From positions 1 to 64,000 of the forward strand of contig JABLXP010000005.1 of assembly GCA_013178045.1 (NCBI GenBank): a stretch of 64,000 bases of DNA, written 5' to 3'. Below are positions 35,836 through 47,617 of the stretch, one piece after another (positions within the stretch are counted from its first letter, which is position 1; the number at the start of each line of letters is the position of its first letter). The DNA comes from Bacillota bacterium (GTDB lineage Bacteria; Bacillota; Ch66). The notes under the pieces were generated by a model. It saw only the letters and a list, made by a program, of their open reading frames with translations. It was not told the DNA's origin and ran no database searches. The translations under genes were made by a program, and so were the position numbers.

Positions 35836-36672
35836 TTAGTATTCACTCATGATGATGGGTGAGGCGATGTGGACATATGTCTTCCCGTCTATTGAGTGGT
35901 AACGCAGGGCCACGTTGAAGTTGATCTTCTTATCACCGGCCAGCAGGCTTTCTTTGATCGCTGGCGTATACCCGGTGAAGCTGACAATCCCCGGCTCGAC
36001 CAGGCTTTCGAGAACCTCGGCTCCTGCCGCGGTAAAGATTACTCTGGCCAAATTGCTTTTTTCCTCTTCTGGAATCAGGCCATCAATGGTCCCTGTGATG
36101 CCGGTATTGATGTTGGGAACAGCTCCAAACAGGGCAAATACATCGTTCATGCGCTTGGGGCCACTGCTTAGCAGCTCAAGGGAACCTGTTTCTTCCAGGT
36201 TCACGATCAAATACGTCTCCGGATACGGGTTGATGTCCTCGGCCGGCGGATCCCAGGTCTGGATGATCACGTTGGCCCTGGTCTGCCGACCGATCAACCC
36301 GCCATACTGTAAGCCACGAAAACCTTTCTCTTCAGTCGGCTGACACTTGACCGTCGCCGGATCAAGCCCGAGGGCATGCACAACCTGTTGCCCCAGGTCG
36401 TCGAGTTCCGATACGCTGAGGTATTTATTATTTATTTGTGCCCAGCCGCTTAAATTTGATGCGTACACTTCCGCCCCGGAGGCCTGAAAGGCCTGGTAGA
36501 TCGGGTTATGCGCCAGGTGAATATTGCCCACCGTCCTGGTGCTGGGCGGTATAGTCAGGCTGGCGACGGTCCCGGCCGCGATGGCCAGAACGGCAGCCAG
36601 TTTCAACCACCGGGCCGGTGCAGACCACCCGGTACGCTGGTAAAATTCCTTGATCCGAAGTAGATTGTTCAT
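35836..36672 (-). CDS. YwmB family protein
   Basis: This 278-residue protein has an N-terminal hydrophobic segment (about residues 22-42) and a mixed alpha/beta region resembling the YwmB family (TATA-box-binding-like fold). Motifs are few; NNKYLSVSELDDLGQQV and VALFGAVPNINTGITGTIDG match the family in style. It should be extracytoplasmic. Function is unknown. The place directly before murA and after the atp operon is the same as ywmB in Bacillus and supports the call. Confidence 0.72.
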   Translation of the reverse strand: MNNLLRIKEFYQRTGWSAPARWLKLAAVLAIAAGTVASLTIPPSTRTVGNIHLAHNPIYQAFQASGAEVYASNLSGWAQINNKYLSVSELDDLGQQVVHALGLDPATVKCQPTEEKGFRGLQYGGLIGRQTRANVIIQTWDPPAEDINPYPETYLIVNLEETGSLELLSSGPKRMNDVFALFGAVPNINTGITGTIDGLIPEEEKSNLARVIFTAAGAEVLESLVEPGIVSFTGYTPAIKESLLAGDKKINFNVALRYHSIDGKTYVHIASPIIMSEY

Positions 36673-36795
36673 GCTTATCCTCCTTAAGGTTATTGACTGA
36701 TTCAGGAAAACTTTAATTTTTGTCCTAACAAGTAGTGTTACCGTTATTTTTCCAGTTTAGTCACGACCCCCGGGAGGATTAGGAATTGGGTAAAG

Positions 36796-36820
36796 AAAAA
36801 TCCCGGCGACGAGGCCGGGA
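36796..36820 (-). terminator. Terminator after the small membrane protein gene
   Basis: TCCCGG (36801-36806) pairs with CCGGGA (36815-36820), followed on the minus strand by ATTTTT-rich sequence. It lies 31 bp after the stop at 36852 and ends the unit before ywmB. Confidence 0.7.
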
Positions 36821-36851
36821 ACTGCCAAACCGAGGATACTTGCCATTTGCA

Positions 36852-37214
36852 CTACTTTTTCTTAAAGTTTAACCGCTTCTGAGCTGCCTTCGCCTGGGCC
36901 AGCCGCCGGTTGTAGACCTCGAGCCCCCCGACCAATACACCGGCTGCTAGAACAGTAAATCCCGCTTTGGTCGCGGTTGACCGCGTTGTCCGTTTGAAAC
37001 GGATATTTTCATCACTGATGGCGCGGTTAATGTCCGGTTTTCTGATTTCGGACGGTAAAGTGGCGTAGAATTCGGCCCGGCTTGCCAGGTAGGCTAAATC
37101 CCGTTGATGCAGTCTCCACTGCTGGTAATAGCTGTACCCCTGCCATACCAGCATGCCGAGCGCGGCCACCAGGACCACTATTTGCAGAGTCTTAATTTCG
37201 TTGCGGTTGAGCAA
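36852..37214 (-). CDS. Small two-helix membrane protein of unknown function
   Basis: This 120-residue protein has a hydrophobic segment at about residues 10-26 (IVVLVAALGMLVWQGY), a charged middle part and a second hydrophobic segment at about 84-100 (AGFTVLAAGVLVGGLEVY), with a very basic C-terminus. It does not obviously match the small DUF1146 protein (YwzB) found at this place in Bacillus. I do not recognise the family. It lies between atpC and ywmB. Confidence 0.6.
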   Translation of the reverse strand: MLNRNEIKTLQIVVLVAALGMLVWQGYSYYQQWRLHQRDLAYLASRAEFYATLPSEIRKPDINRAISDENIRFKRTTRSTATKAGFTVLAAGVLVGGLEVYNRRLAQAKAAQKRLNFKKK

Positions 37215-37396
37215 AGTCTAACCCCCTGTCCGGAAATACTGCTTTGTCGCCTATCTTACCCTTTAATCAGCCCCATTGTCAAGGTTCGCGCGCAATGAAT
37301 GTGCTCGCGCGCAGCGAATCCACGCCAAACGAAATCCACCAAGCCAGCTCTATGTCCTGTATCACCGCTTCCTTGAACGATGCGGCACAAAACAAT

Positions 37397-37421
37397 GGCC
37401 GGTGGATCTCTTCCACCGGCC
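37397..37421 (-). terminator. Likely terminator of the ATP synthase operon
   Basis: A perfect 10-bp GC-rich stem (37397-37406 with 37412-37421, five-base loop) lies 28 bp after atpC. On the minus strand it is followed by ATTGTTTTGT, a modest T tract. Confidence 0.6.
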
Positions 37422-37448
37422 GGATAACCGTCCCAAATCGTTTAAAAC

Positions 37449-37904
37449 CTATTCGTTCCCAAAGCGCTGTGGTTGCTGGTACTGCAAGCCGAGATTCTTC
37501 TCTGCTTCTGCCGCCTTTAATCGAGCCAGGGCACGCTGCAGAGAAGCCTGGGCTCGCGCCTCATTGATTTCCGGCGATCTTGCCGCCAGGCGGGCCTCTG
37601 CCCGTTCCTTCGCTGCCAACGCGCGGGAAACATCGATATCGGTTCCCAGTTCCGCTGACTCCGCCAGGACAATCGCCCGGTTATCCGTAACCTCCAGGAA
37701 GCCGCCGCCGAGTGCGATGTGCCGGGTCAGGCCCCCCCGGTGCAAACGGAGAACCCCGATCTGCAGACCAGCAACAAGAGGCGCGTGGTTCTTTAAAACA
37801 CCCAGTTCGCCCTCTACCGCCGGCACCACGACAAAATCGATGTCTGAGCTGTAGACAATACGTTCCGGGGTTATCACTTCCAGTTTGAGGCTGCTTTCTT
37901 CCAT
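37449..37904 (-). CDS. atpC: F-type ATP synthase epsilon subunit
   Basis: This 151-residue subunit of the central stalk has the beta-sandwich start LKLEVITPERIVYS, GELGVLKNHAPLVAGL, and a C-terminal helical hairpin rich in Ala, Arg and Glu. It couples gamma rotation to the c ring and can inhibit hydrolysis. It is about 15 residues longer than many bacterial homologues. Last gene of the operon, 3 bp after atpD. Confidence 0.95.
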   Translation of the reverse strand: MEESSLKLEVITPERIVYSSDIDFVVVPAVEGELGVLKNHAPLVAGLQIGVLRLHRGGLTRHIALGGGFLEVTDNRAIVLAESAELGTDIDVSRALAAKERAEARLAARSPEINEARAQASLQRALARLKAAEAEKNLGLQYQQPQRFGNE

Positions 37905-37907
37905 GCG

Positions 37908-39347
<1,440 letters not shown>

Positions 39348-40223
39348 TTACCTTTTGACTGCATTCGCGCCGCTGACAATATCAATCAATTCTTTGGTGA
39401 TCGCGGCTTGCCGTGCCTTGTTCATTGATAAGGTGAGTCTATCGATCATTTCGCTTGCGTTGTCGGTCGCCGCCCCCATCGCCGTCATCCGGGCTCCGTG
39501 CTCACTGGCTTTGGACTCCAGGAGAGCCCGGTAAACCTGAGTCTCCACGTATTTCGGCAGGAGAATCGATAAGAGTTCTGCTGGCGATGGCTCGTAGATG
39601 TAATCGTTCGCGCTGAGCAGCCCCGTCTCGGTCCGTTTGACTTCCGGCTTCTCCACCGGCAAAACCTTCTGGACGACCGGCCGCTGCTGCAAGGCAGTGA
39701 CAAACTCTCCGTAGACCAGATACACCTCGTCGAAAATTCCGTCCTGGTACAGGTTAACCACGAACCGGGCGATCTCCCTGGCTTGAACAAAGCTGGGACT
39801 GTCGCCGATGTTGACAAACTCACCCTGAACCGGGTAGCGCCGCTTGCGGAAAAAGTCACGCACCTTGCGGCCAACCGTCACCAGCCCGTAGGAAACGTCC
39901 GTGTCACCTTTCGGTAAACTCTGGACCGCTTTACGGATAATATTCGTGTTGAAGGCTCCGCAGAGACCGCGGTCGCCAGCGATGACCACGTAGCCGATCG
40001 ACTTCACCGGCCGGACCTGGAGAAACGGGTGCTCGGCCACGGTTTCCGAGGTGATCAACCGCTCCAAGACCTCCGTGATCTTGTTGGCGAACGGGCGGGA
40101 CATCACCGCTTTTTCCTGCGCCCGACGCAACTTGGCCGCGGCAACCATCTCCATCGCCTTGGTGATCTGCTTGGTGTTGTTAACGCTACGGATCCGTCGC
40201 TTGATATCACGTACTCCTGGCAT
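39348..40223 (-). CDS. atpG: F-type ATP synthase gamma subunit
   Basis: This 291-residue rotor shaft has the paired terminal helices typical of the family: N-terminal [22 protein letters not shown]-type helix and C-terminal [19 protein letters not shown], with [13 protein letters not shown] between. The family-typical length and ends indicate a complete gene. Located between atpA and atpD. Confidence 0.97.
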   Translation of the reverse strand: MPGVRDIKRRIRSVNNTKQITKAMEMVAAAKLRRAQEKAVMSRPFANKITEVLERLITSETVAEHPFLQVRPVKSIGYVVIAGDRGLCGAFNTNIIRKAVQSLPKGDTDVSYGLVTVGRKVRDFFRKRRYPVQGEFVNIGDSPSFVQAREIARFVVNLYQDGIFDEVYLVYGEFVTALQQRPVVQKVLPVEKPEVKRTETGLLSANDYIYEPSPAELLSILLPKYVETQVYRALLESKASEHGARMTAMGAATDNASEMIDRLTLSMNKARQAAITKELIDIVSGANAVKR

Positions 40224-40236
40224 TCATTTTCACCAC

Positions 40237-41748
<1,512 letters not shown>

Positions 41749-41770
41749 TTAGTCGCTCACCCCTACCTTT

Positions 41771-42325
41771 TTAAACTGACTTTAACTGGGCTTTCATCAG
41801 GTTGTTCTTCAATACATGGAGCCGCTTAATAAGGCTACCGTCAAGGACGCGGTCACCGACACGAATCACGATCCCGCCGATCAGCTTCGGATCGACGGAA
41901 GTCTTCAAGCGAATATTCTTGCCCGTGAGCTTCGATAACCGTTCTTGCAAATCTTTTTGGTCCTCATAGGACAGTTCGATGGCGGAAACCACACTGGCAT
42001 CAGTAATGTTGCGGGCCTCGTTCGCCATTTCCACAAACTGCTTCAAAATGTTTTCCAGGTGGCCTTCCCGCTTCTTATCGATCAACAAGTTAAGAAAATT
42101 CATCGTGATCGGGGACACTTGGCCCGCAAACAATTCCTTAAGCATTGCCTTTTTATCGGACGGCGAGATCAGCTTATGGGTAAAGAGCCGCACCAACTGC
42201 GGATCGGACTTGAGCGTTCCCACGACCAGCTCCAGTTCGTGCTCAAGCCGTCCCAGCTCGTTTCTCTCCTGAGCAATGGCAAAGAACGCTGCGGCGTAAC
42301 GGCGGGCGACGCTTTCGTTTAGCAT
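41771..42325 (-). CDS. atpH: F-type ATP synthase delta subunit
   Basis: This 184-residue stator subunit connects the b stalk to the alpha/beta head. The N-terminal helical bundle (VARRYAAAFFAIAQERNEL) and the C-terminal DPKLIGGIVIRVGDRVLDGSL motif are typical. Its start overlaps the end of atpF by 7 bp, pointing to translational coupling. Confidence 0.96.
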   Translation of the reverse strand: MLNESVARRYAAAFFAIAQERNELGRLEHELELVVGTLKSDPQLVRLFTHKLISPSDKKAMLKELFAGQVSPITMNFLNLLIDKKREGHLENILKQFVEMANEARNITDASVVSAIELSYEDQKDLQERLSKLTGKNIRLKTSVDPKLIGGIVIRVGDRVLDGSLIKRLHVLKNNLMKAQLKSV

Positions 42326-42924
42326 AATCTATCCCCTACCTCGTTTACAAACTCTTTTACCATCCTCTGATGATCCTCAACGGTAATGGCCTTACCCAAA
42401 ACCTTCTCTGCAGCCATGATGGCCAGAGTAGCAGCGGTATCGCGCAATTCGGCCAGGGCTTTTTCTTTCTCGCTCTGGATCTCGGCGATCGCGCGAGCCC
42501 GTTCAGCATTGGCTTCTTCCTTCGCTTTGGCTACGATTTCTTCCCGGGTTTCTTCCCCTAGCTTGCTGGCGCGAGCCACAATTTCCTGCGCTTCTTTTCT
42601 GGCGTTCATCAAACTAGCCTCGGCTTCGTTCATCATCCGTTCCACATCTGCCCGAACTTCTTCCGCATGTCGTAATGAACTCTCAATGGTATTACGCCGG
42701 TCATCGAGCATCTGAAGAATGGGATTATAAGCAAACTTGTATAAAATTGCCAAGAGAATAAAAAAGTTAATAGCTGCCCACATCATCTTGTATGGGGCCG
42801 GCGATGGTACACCACCCTCTGCTGACGCCGCGGCCGAGCCGGCTGTCACCAGGATCAGCATTCCGGTGAGAACTATTCCGCCGATCAGCCAGCCCGTTTG
42901 GGCCAACCGTACTGTATTCCTCAT
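42319..42924 (-). CDS. atpF: F-type ATP synthase b subunit with N-terminal extension
   Basis: This stator subunit is 201 residues long from ATG 42924, which follows GGAGG by a normal distance; an upstream TTG at 42942 overlaps that ribosome-binding site. The usual membrane helix (WAAINFFILLAILYKFAYNPI) begins only near residue 45. Before it lies an extra hydrophobic helix ending GSAAASAEGG, which looks like a signal peptide. The rest is the long charged coiled coil that forms the peripheral stalk. Only one b gene is present, so the stalk should be a homodimer. Confidence 0.94.
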   Translation of the reverse strand: MRNTVRLAQTGWLIGGIVLTGMLILVTAGSAAASAEGGVPSPAPYKMMWAAINFFILLAILYKFAYNPILQMLDDRRNTIESSLRHAEEVRADVERMMNEAEASLMNARKEAQEIVARASKLGEETREEIVAKAKEEANAERARAIAEIQSEKEKALAELRDTAATLAIMAAEKVLGKAITVEDHQRMVKEFVNEVGDRLC

Positions 42925-43026
42925 TCGGCCAGTAACCTCCAATCTTCACGCATAATAGCTATTTGGGCGATAAGAGCCAAGATGTTGCTCTTGAACTCTA
43001 TCGCCCTTTCGGTTGCTGCAAACCTG

Positions 43027-43260
43027 TTACGCCATTTTACCGATTAGCATGAATGCGATGAGCAAACCATAAATCGTCAGGGTTTCCATGAATGCTAAGG
43101 CAATAAAGAGCAGTGTTCTGACTGTGCCTACGGTTTCAGGTTGACGGGCGATACTTTCAAAGGCTTTACCAGAGGCAATACCTTGACCAACACCCGCGCC
43201 AGTCGCCGCGATACCTACCGCTAGAGCAGCGCCCAGAGCGATCAGTCCAGATTGTTCCAT
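43027..43260 (-). CDS. atpE: F-type ATP synthase c subunit with sodium-type site
   Basis: This 77-residue hairpin forms the rotor ring. The ion-binding carboxylate is Glu59 in the second helix (FMETLTIYG). Gln26 in [11 protein letters not shown], Thr60 and Tyr64 occupy the places of Gln32, Ser66 and Tyr70 of the Ilyobacter tartaricus sodium-binding c subunit, with the same 33-residue Gln-to-Glu distance. Proton-type c subunits usually have a hydrophobic residue or Ala after the Glu. Sodium coupling is therefore plausible, though not proven by sequence. Polar loop SIARQPE is normal. Confidence 0.96.
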   Translation of the reverse strand: MEQSGLIALGAALAVGIAATGAGVGQGIASGKAFESIARQPETVGTVRTLLFIALAFMETLTIYGLLIAFMLIGKMA

Positions 43261-43330
43261 TATTCTCTTTCCCCCCTTTCACTGCAACTACTCGTTGCCA
43301 GTTAATGTTTTTCTCTAATTTTAGTTGAGG

Positions 43331-44008
43331 TTAATGGTGCTCAACTTCTGTGGCTTCAGTGATGTAGCTGGTGGCCAGAATAGTAAACACGAAAGCCTGG
43401 ATTAATCCCGTCAACAGGCCCAGCGCCATCATCGGCAGCGGCACCAGGAATGGTGCCATCCCCAGCAGGAAGGCGATGATCATCTCCTCACCAAAGATGT
43501 TGCCGAATAGACGGAGGGTGAGAGACAATGGCCGGGCAAATTGTTCAAGAATGTTCAGCGGCAAGAATAACCAGTGCGGAGTAACAAAGTGCTTAAAATA
43601 ATGGAGACCGTGGACTTTAATACCAAAGTACTGGACAGAGAAGAAGACGATAATGGCCAGCGCACCAGTTACGTTCCAATCACTAGTTGGCGCCTTGAAC
43701 CCGGGAATTTCACCGGATCCGGGTAATAAACCCGAATAGTTCGACACCAGAATAAAGAGAAAGAATGTCCCCAGCAAGGGCATGTATCTTCTGGCTCTCT
43801 CTTCACCCATGATCCCGGCAAAGAAGTTAAACAGGCCCTCCACAATCGCTTCCATCACGTTTTGTAGACCGCGCGGGAAACGCTGCATGTTTCTGGTCCC
43901 GAAGTAGAACAGTAATCCCAACAAAGCGATAATCGCCCAGGAAGTCACTGTCAGGCTGTAGACCGGTACTGATCCCAGGTAAAACAATACATCTGAATGC
44001 AACCTCAT
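43331..44008 (-). CDS. atpB: F-type ATP synthase a subunit
   Basis: This 225-residue membrane subunit carries the ion half-channels. The essential arginine lies in LSLTLRLFGNIFGEE, and the late helices hold LLTGLIQAFVFTILATSYI. Five to six membrane segments are visible. It precedes atpE by 70 bp. Confidence 0.97.
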   Translation of the reverse strand: MRLHSDVLFYLGSVPVYSLTVTSWAIIALLGLLFYFGTRNMQRFPRGLQNVMEAIVEGLFNFFAGIMGEERARRYMPLLGTFFLFILVSNYSGLLPGSGEIPGFKAPTSDWNVTGALAIIVFFSVQYFGIKVHGLHYFKHFVTPHWLFLPLNILEQFARPLSLTLRLFGNIFGEEMIIAFLLGMAPFLVPLPMMALGLLTGLIQAFVFTILATSYITEATEVEHH

Positions 44009-44036
44009 ACCCCCTTTCCCCCAAAAATTTGTCTTT

Positions 44037-44327
44037 CTAATCTTTATAATTTATATTTAATTTTCTCACCCGGAGTAGAAAGACCGCTTTAGCCAGCAGC
44101 ATTCCACCCAGGGTAGCGATGCCAAAAAACCGTCCTGCCCACCAAACCGCCAGGCAAATAATGGTCCCCTCAATCGCGAACCGCAGGTAATAACGACTGA
44201 CAATATACTTCACAGCTTGACCTGGTGCTTTGTCTTTGGCCCGCTCAAGGGTGACCAGCAACAGGCGAGCATTCAGGTCAAAAACCAGGTAGCCAAAGAG
44301 AAGCCCGCCAATTATCGCTATACTCAT
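44037..44327 (-). CDS. atpI: ATP synthase protein I (AtpI-like)
   Basis: This 96-residue protein has about four hydrophobic stretches, including the C-terminal FFGIATLGGMLLAKAVFLL segment seen in AtpI proteins, which help assemble the c ring. It overlaps atpZ by 4 bp (ATGA), typical of an operon pair. Confidence 0.8.
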   Translation of the reverse strand: MSIAIIGGLLFGYLVFDLNARLLLVTLERAKDKAPGQAVKYIVSRYYLRFAIEGTIICLAVWWAGRFFGIATLGGMLLAKAVFLLRVRKLNINYKD

Positions 44328-44590
44328 TTACTATCTGTATCCTTCTTAGCATTGTCCTTTCCTGGCTTGGATTCGTCGCTTCCCCGGGGAAACGCGGTTT
44401 CATACATCATCTTAAGCCCGGTCGCTACCCCGAGCAGGAACATGAGGAGGGTCAGCCACGGTTTAGTGCCAAACGTCTTATCGAGGAATACGCCAAAGAA
44501 ATATCCCACCGCAACGGCAGCCGCCATATTCGTGGCCATCGACAGCGCCATCCCCAGCGCTTTGCCACCCCACGGGTCTTTCTTCGCCAC
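44324..44590 (-). CDS. atpZ: AtpZ-like small membrane protein
   Basis: This 88-residue protein has two hydrophobic hairpin segments with MATNMAAAVAVGYFFGVFLDKTFGT, matching the AtpZ family. AtpZ and AtpI together form a small membrane complex reported to conduct Mg2+/Ca2+ in alkaliphilic Bacillus. The C-terminal part is very charged. It is the first gene of the operon. Confidence 0.8.
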   Translation of the reverse strand: MAKKDPWGGKALGMALSMATNMAAAVAVGYFFGVFLDKTFGTKPWLTLLMFLLGVATGLKMMYETAFPRGSDESKPGKDNAKKDTDSK

Positions 44591-44678
44591 TTCCTCACAT
44601 CCTTCGTCTTAATTCGAGAAAAAAAGCAAAAAACAATAGCCTCTTTGTGATTTTTCGTCGGAACGGTGAAAGTACTAA

Positions 44679-44708
44679 TTATCACTTAAGTAATAATTAT
44701 TCAGACAA
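44679..44708 (-). promoter_or_regulatory. Candidate promoter of the ATP synthase operon
   Basis: On the minus strand TTGTCT (44703-44708), 18 bp, and TGATAA (44679-44684) lie about 90 bp upstream of atpZ in a very AT-rich 287-bp gap. The match is moderate and other placements are possible. Confidence 0.35.
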
Positions 44709-44799
44709 TTATTAATTTACCATGATTTTTTACTTATTATGACGCTTTACTATTATTTTACAGGGTTTACAGTTAATTTTATTTTTCGGCAAGCCCCTG

Positions 44800-44823
44800 A
44801 AAAATCCTCCTTTTGGCAGGAGC
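44800..44823 (-). terminator. Possible terminator after the MazG-like gene
   Basis: CTCCT (44807-44811) and AGGAG (44818-44822) form a short stem followed on the minus strand by GATTTTT. Flanking A and T tracts would allow it to act in both directions. It lies 55 bp after the MazG-like stop. Confidence 0.45.
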
Positions 44824-44877
44824 TTTTTTTAGACAGTTTTCGCGTGGTTATGACAGAAAGTGCAGTGCTTGATGGGT

Positions 44878-45192
44878 CTATTGGTGGGACAGGTAACCCT
44901 TCCGGTAGAGTTTTTCCAGGTGCTCGTTGATCGCTTCTTTTATGTTGACCCCGTACTGTTCTTCTAAGACAAACATCATCGAAACAGCCGTTTGGGCCAC
45001 GTCCAACAATTCCCGGCTGATCAGTTTCATGATCTCCGCCTCATCGCGTTCAACCCGCTCGCCGTTCAGCCCCCGGAATTTGCCAATGGCCTGCGCCAGC
45101 TCGCCCGTTTCCTCCATCAGTTTGAGCGCGGTTGATTCCAAGGTGGGAGACAGGTTGTTCAGCCGCGGCAGGGCAATGATTTTAGTCTTCAT
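44878..45192 (-). CDS. MazG-like nucleotide pyrophosphohydrolase
   Basis: This 104-residue all-helical protein has the MazG/dUTPase-like metal motif: [14 protein letters not shown] supplies EE-x-x-E and [14 protein letters not shown] supplies E-x-x-D. The family hydrolyses (d)NTPs to monophosphates plus pyrophosphate and cleans the nucleotide pool. I start it at ATG 45192, preceded by GGAGAG; that start overlaps the dCMP deaminase gene by 11 bp. The pairing with dCMP deaminase suggests dUTP/dCTP turnover. Confidence 0.82.
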   Translation of the reverse strand: MKTKIIALPRLNNLSPTLESTALKLMEETGELAQAIGKFRGLNGERVERDEAEIMKLISRELLDVAQTAVSMMFVLEEQYGVNIKEAINEHLEKLYRKGYLSHQ

Positions 45193-45685
45193 GGTCTTTC
45201 TCTCCATTTTGGTGCGACATTCTCACCAGTTCGACACCGGCCGCCTCCAGGAGCTGTTGGGCCAGGGTGTCTGGATAATCTCCTTTAAAGACGATTTTGC
45301 GGATTTGGGCGTTAATGATCATCTTGGCGCACAGACTACAGGGCTGGTGGGTGCAGTAGAGGGTTGCCCCCTTTGTCGAACTGCCGTGCAGGGCCGCCTG
45401 AATAATCACGTTTTGCTCCGCATGGACAGAGACGCAGAGTTCGTGGCGCTCGCCCGGGGGAACCTGCAGTTGCTCTCTTAAACAACCGGTATCAAAACAA
45501 TGGGGCAGGCCGGTGGGCGCACCGTTATAGCCAGTGGAGATGATATGCTCACCATCCACCAGGACCGCGCCGACCTGACGGCGGAGACAGGTGGAACGGC
45601 GGGCGACCAGCTCAGCCAGATCCATGAAGTATTCGTCCCAGCCAGGGCGCTGGCGCTTTGGCTGAGATTTTTTTTCGCTCGTCAA
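45182..45685 (-). CDS. comEB: dCMP deaminase (ComEB-like)
   Basis: This 167-residue zinc enzyme converts dCMP to dUMP for thymidylate synthesis. HAEQNVI holds the zinc histidine and catalytic glutamate; PCSLCAK holds the two zinc cysteines. The conserved core begins at [26 protein letters not shown]. The start given is TTG 45685, but its ribosome-binding site is weak, so the N-terminal 12 or so residues are uncertain. ComEB homologues are adjacent to competence genes elsewhere; there are none here. Confidence 0.92.
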   Translation of the reverse strand: MTSEKKSQPKRQRPGWDEYFMDLAELVARRSTCLRRQVGAVLVDGEHIISTGYNGAPTGLPHCFDTGCLREQLQVPPGERHELCVSVHAEQNVIIQAALHGSSTKGATLYCTHQPCSLCAKMIINAQIRKIVFKGDYPDTLAQQLLEAAGVELVRMSHQNGEKDHED

Positions 45686-45747
45686 AAGGCATCACGCTTT
45701 CTTAGCTAACGTGGATTCTCTGGATGTGGTATGTTTCATCGTCAACC

Positions 45748-46998
45748 TTATGACTGGTACAGCGGATACCGGGCGCACAGGTCGGCCACGATCTGTCTGG
45801 CTTTGTTTTGGGCTTCATCGCTTTGCGGGTCGTTGAGGACCAGGGCAATGGCATAAGCGATCTGCGCCATATCCTCTTCCTTTAATCCCCGCGTTGTCAC
45901 CGCCGGGGTACCAATCCGGATCCCGCTGGTAACCATCGGTCCCTGCGGGTCGTAGGGAATGGTGTTCTTGTTGACGGTGATGCCCACTTCGTCAAGGAGT
46001 TTTTCGGCTTCTTTGCCGGTCAACTGCTGGGCGCGCACATCTACCAGCATCAGGTGGTTGTCGGTCCCTCCCGAAACCAGCCGGAAATTTAATTCTTGCA
46101 GTTTTTGGGCCAGCGCGCTGGCGTTGCGAATGATTTGCCGCTGGTACTCTCGGAACTCCTCCGTCATCGCTTCCTTAAAGCAGACCGCCTTCGCCGCGAT
46201 TACGTGCATCAGGGGCCCTCCCTGGATACCGGGAAAAACAGCCTTATCGATCCTGGCCGCGTAGGCCTCCTTGCACAGGATCAGACCACCACGCGGTCCC
46301 CGCAGGGTTTTGTGGGTGGTACTGGTGACAATATCGGCGTATGGTACCGGGTTCGGGTGCAGGCCAGCCGCCACCAGGCCGGCGATGTGGGCCATGTCCA
46401 CCATCAGCATTGCCCCGACCTCATCGGCAATTTCTTTAAAACGGGCAAAATCAATCGTCCGGGGATAGGCACTTGCCCCGGCCACGATCAGCTTCGGTTT
46501 GTTCGCGCGGGCAATCCGCCGCAGTTCGTCGTAGTCGATCTGCTCTGTTTTCGGGTCAACCCCGTAGGCCACAAAATTGAAATACATCCCGGACAGGTTG
46601 ACTGGGCTGCCGTGGGTCAAGTGACCGCCGTGGGAGAGGTTCATCCCCAGGACGGTGTCACCCGGTTTCAGCACCGCAAAGTAGACCGCGGTGTTTGCCT
46701 GGGCTCCCGAGTGCGGCTGCACGTTGGCGTGCTCCGCGCCAAAAATCTTTTTCACCCGCTCGCGGGCCAGTTCTTCGGCGATATCAACACATTCACATCC
46801 ACCGTAGTACCGTTTGCCGGGATACCCCTCGGCGTACTTATTGGTCATCACACAGCCCTGGGCCGCCATCACCGCCCGGCTGACAAAGTTCTCCGACGCA
46901 ATCAGTTCAAGTTTGCTCGACTGGCGCTTCTCTTCCCGCTCGATGGCTTCGGCCAGTTCCGGGTCAACCGGCATAACATACTGTTTAATGTAATCCAT
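45748..46998 (-). CDS. glyA: Serine hydroxymethyltransferase
   Basis: This 416-residue PLP enzyme interconverts serine and glycine with tetrahydrofolate. The PLP lysine is in [23 protein letters not shown], the SGAQAN segment and [13 protein letters not shown] are further signatures. Length is normal. It follows rpiB by 21 bp, too short to hold a glycine riboswitch. Confidence 0.98.
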   Translation of the reverse strand: MDYIKQYVMPVDPELAEAIEREEKRQSSKLELIASENFVSRAVMAAQGCVMTNKYAEGYPGKRYYGGCECVDIAEELARERVKKIFGAEHANVQPHSGAQANTAVYFAVLKPGDTVLGMNLSHGGHLTHGSPVNLSGMYFNFVAYGVDPKTEQIDYDELRRIARANKPKLIVAGASAYPRTIDFARFKEIADEVGAMLMVDMAHIAGLVAAGLHPNPVPYADIVTSTTHKTLRGPRGGLILCKEAYAARIDKAVFPGIQGGPLMHVIAAKAVCFKEAMTEEFREYQRQIIRNASALAQKLQELNFRLVSGGTDNHLMLVDVRAQQLTGKEAEKLLDEVGITVNKNTIPYDPQGPMVTSGIRIGTPAVTTRGLKEEDMAQIAYAIALVLNDPQSDEAQNKARQIVADLCARYPLYQS

Positions 46999-47019
46999 GG
47001 CTTGTCCCTTTCTTAAAAT

Positions 47020-47472
47020 TTATCTACCACAATATTTTTTCTCCAGCGCGGCGATCTTGGCCACCCGGCACGCGTGCCGGCCGCCGGCGAATTCGGTCTG
47101 CAGCCAGAACTCAGTGATTTGCCTCGCCAGACCTGGCCCGATTACTCGCCCGCCCATGACCAGAATGTTCGCGTCATTATGCTCCCGCGAGGCAACAGCC
47201 GAAAATGTTTCGTGGCAAAGAGCGGCCCGGATACCGGGAACTTTATTGGCGGCGATGGAAATACCGATCCCCGTGCCGCAGATCAAGATCCCCCGCTCAA
47301 ATTCTCCCCGGCTCACCACTTCGGCGACTTTCAGAGCGTAGTCAGGATAATCCACTGCCTCCAGCGAGTGACAGCCCATGTCCACAAATTGATACCCTTT
47401 TTCCGACAGCCACTGCTTGATATTTTCCTTCAATTCAAAGCCGCCATGGTCGCTGCCGATCGCGATCCGCAT
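47020..47472 (-). CDS. rpiB: Ribose-5-phosphate isomerase B
   Basis: This 150-residue enzyme interconverts ribose-5-phosphate and ribulose-5-phosphate. IAIGSDHGGFELKE at the N-terminus, CGTGIGISIAANK with the catalytic cysteine, and HNDANILVMGGRVIG are all present. ATG 47472 is chosen because AGAGGTGG is spaced 5 bp upstream; a GTG at 47481 overlaps that site. Order with ywlE and glyA is as in Bacillus. Confidence 0.96.
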   Translation of the reverse strand: MRIAIGSDHGGFELKENIKQWLSEKGYQFVDMGCHSLEAVDYPDYALKVAEVVSRGEFERGILICGTGIGISIAANKVPGIRAALCHETFSAVASREHNDANILVMGGRVIGPGLARQITEFWLQTEFAGGRHACRVAKIAALEKKYCGR

Positions 47473-47617
47473 TGGTTCCACCTCTTGTACTGTCTGATGT
47501 CCGTCTGCCTTGATGATAAAAAAGGTTATAACAGATTTCTACATCAAGGATAATTTTCCTCTTTTAGGGCGCAAAAAAACATATCATGATTATTTTGGAT
47601 CTGGGATACTTAGTACA

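Noticed and set aside
37281-37316. CG-rich imperfect inverted repeat (CGCGCG...CGCGCG) between atpC and the small membrane protein
   Set aside because: Short, low-complexity arms and no T tract; not distinguishable from chance in GC-rich spacer.
46096-47016. 306-codon open frame on the plus strand
   Set aside because: It is antisense to glyA and has no recognisable domain.
46999-47019. Glycine riboswitch upstream of glyA
   Set aside because: Only 21 bp separate glyA from rpiB, too short for any riboswitch.
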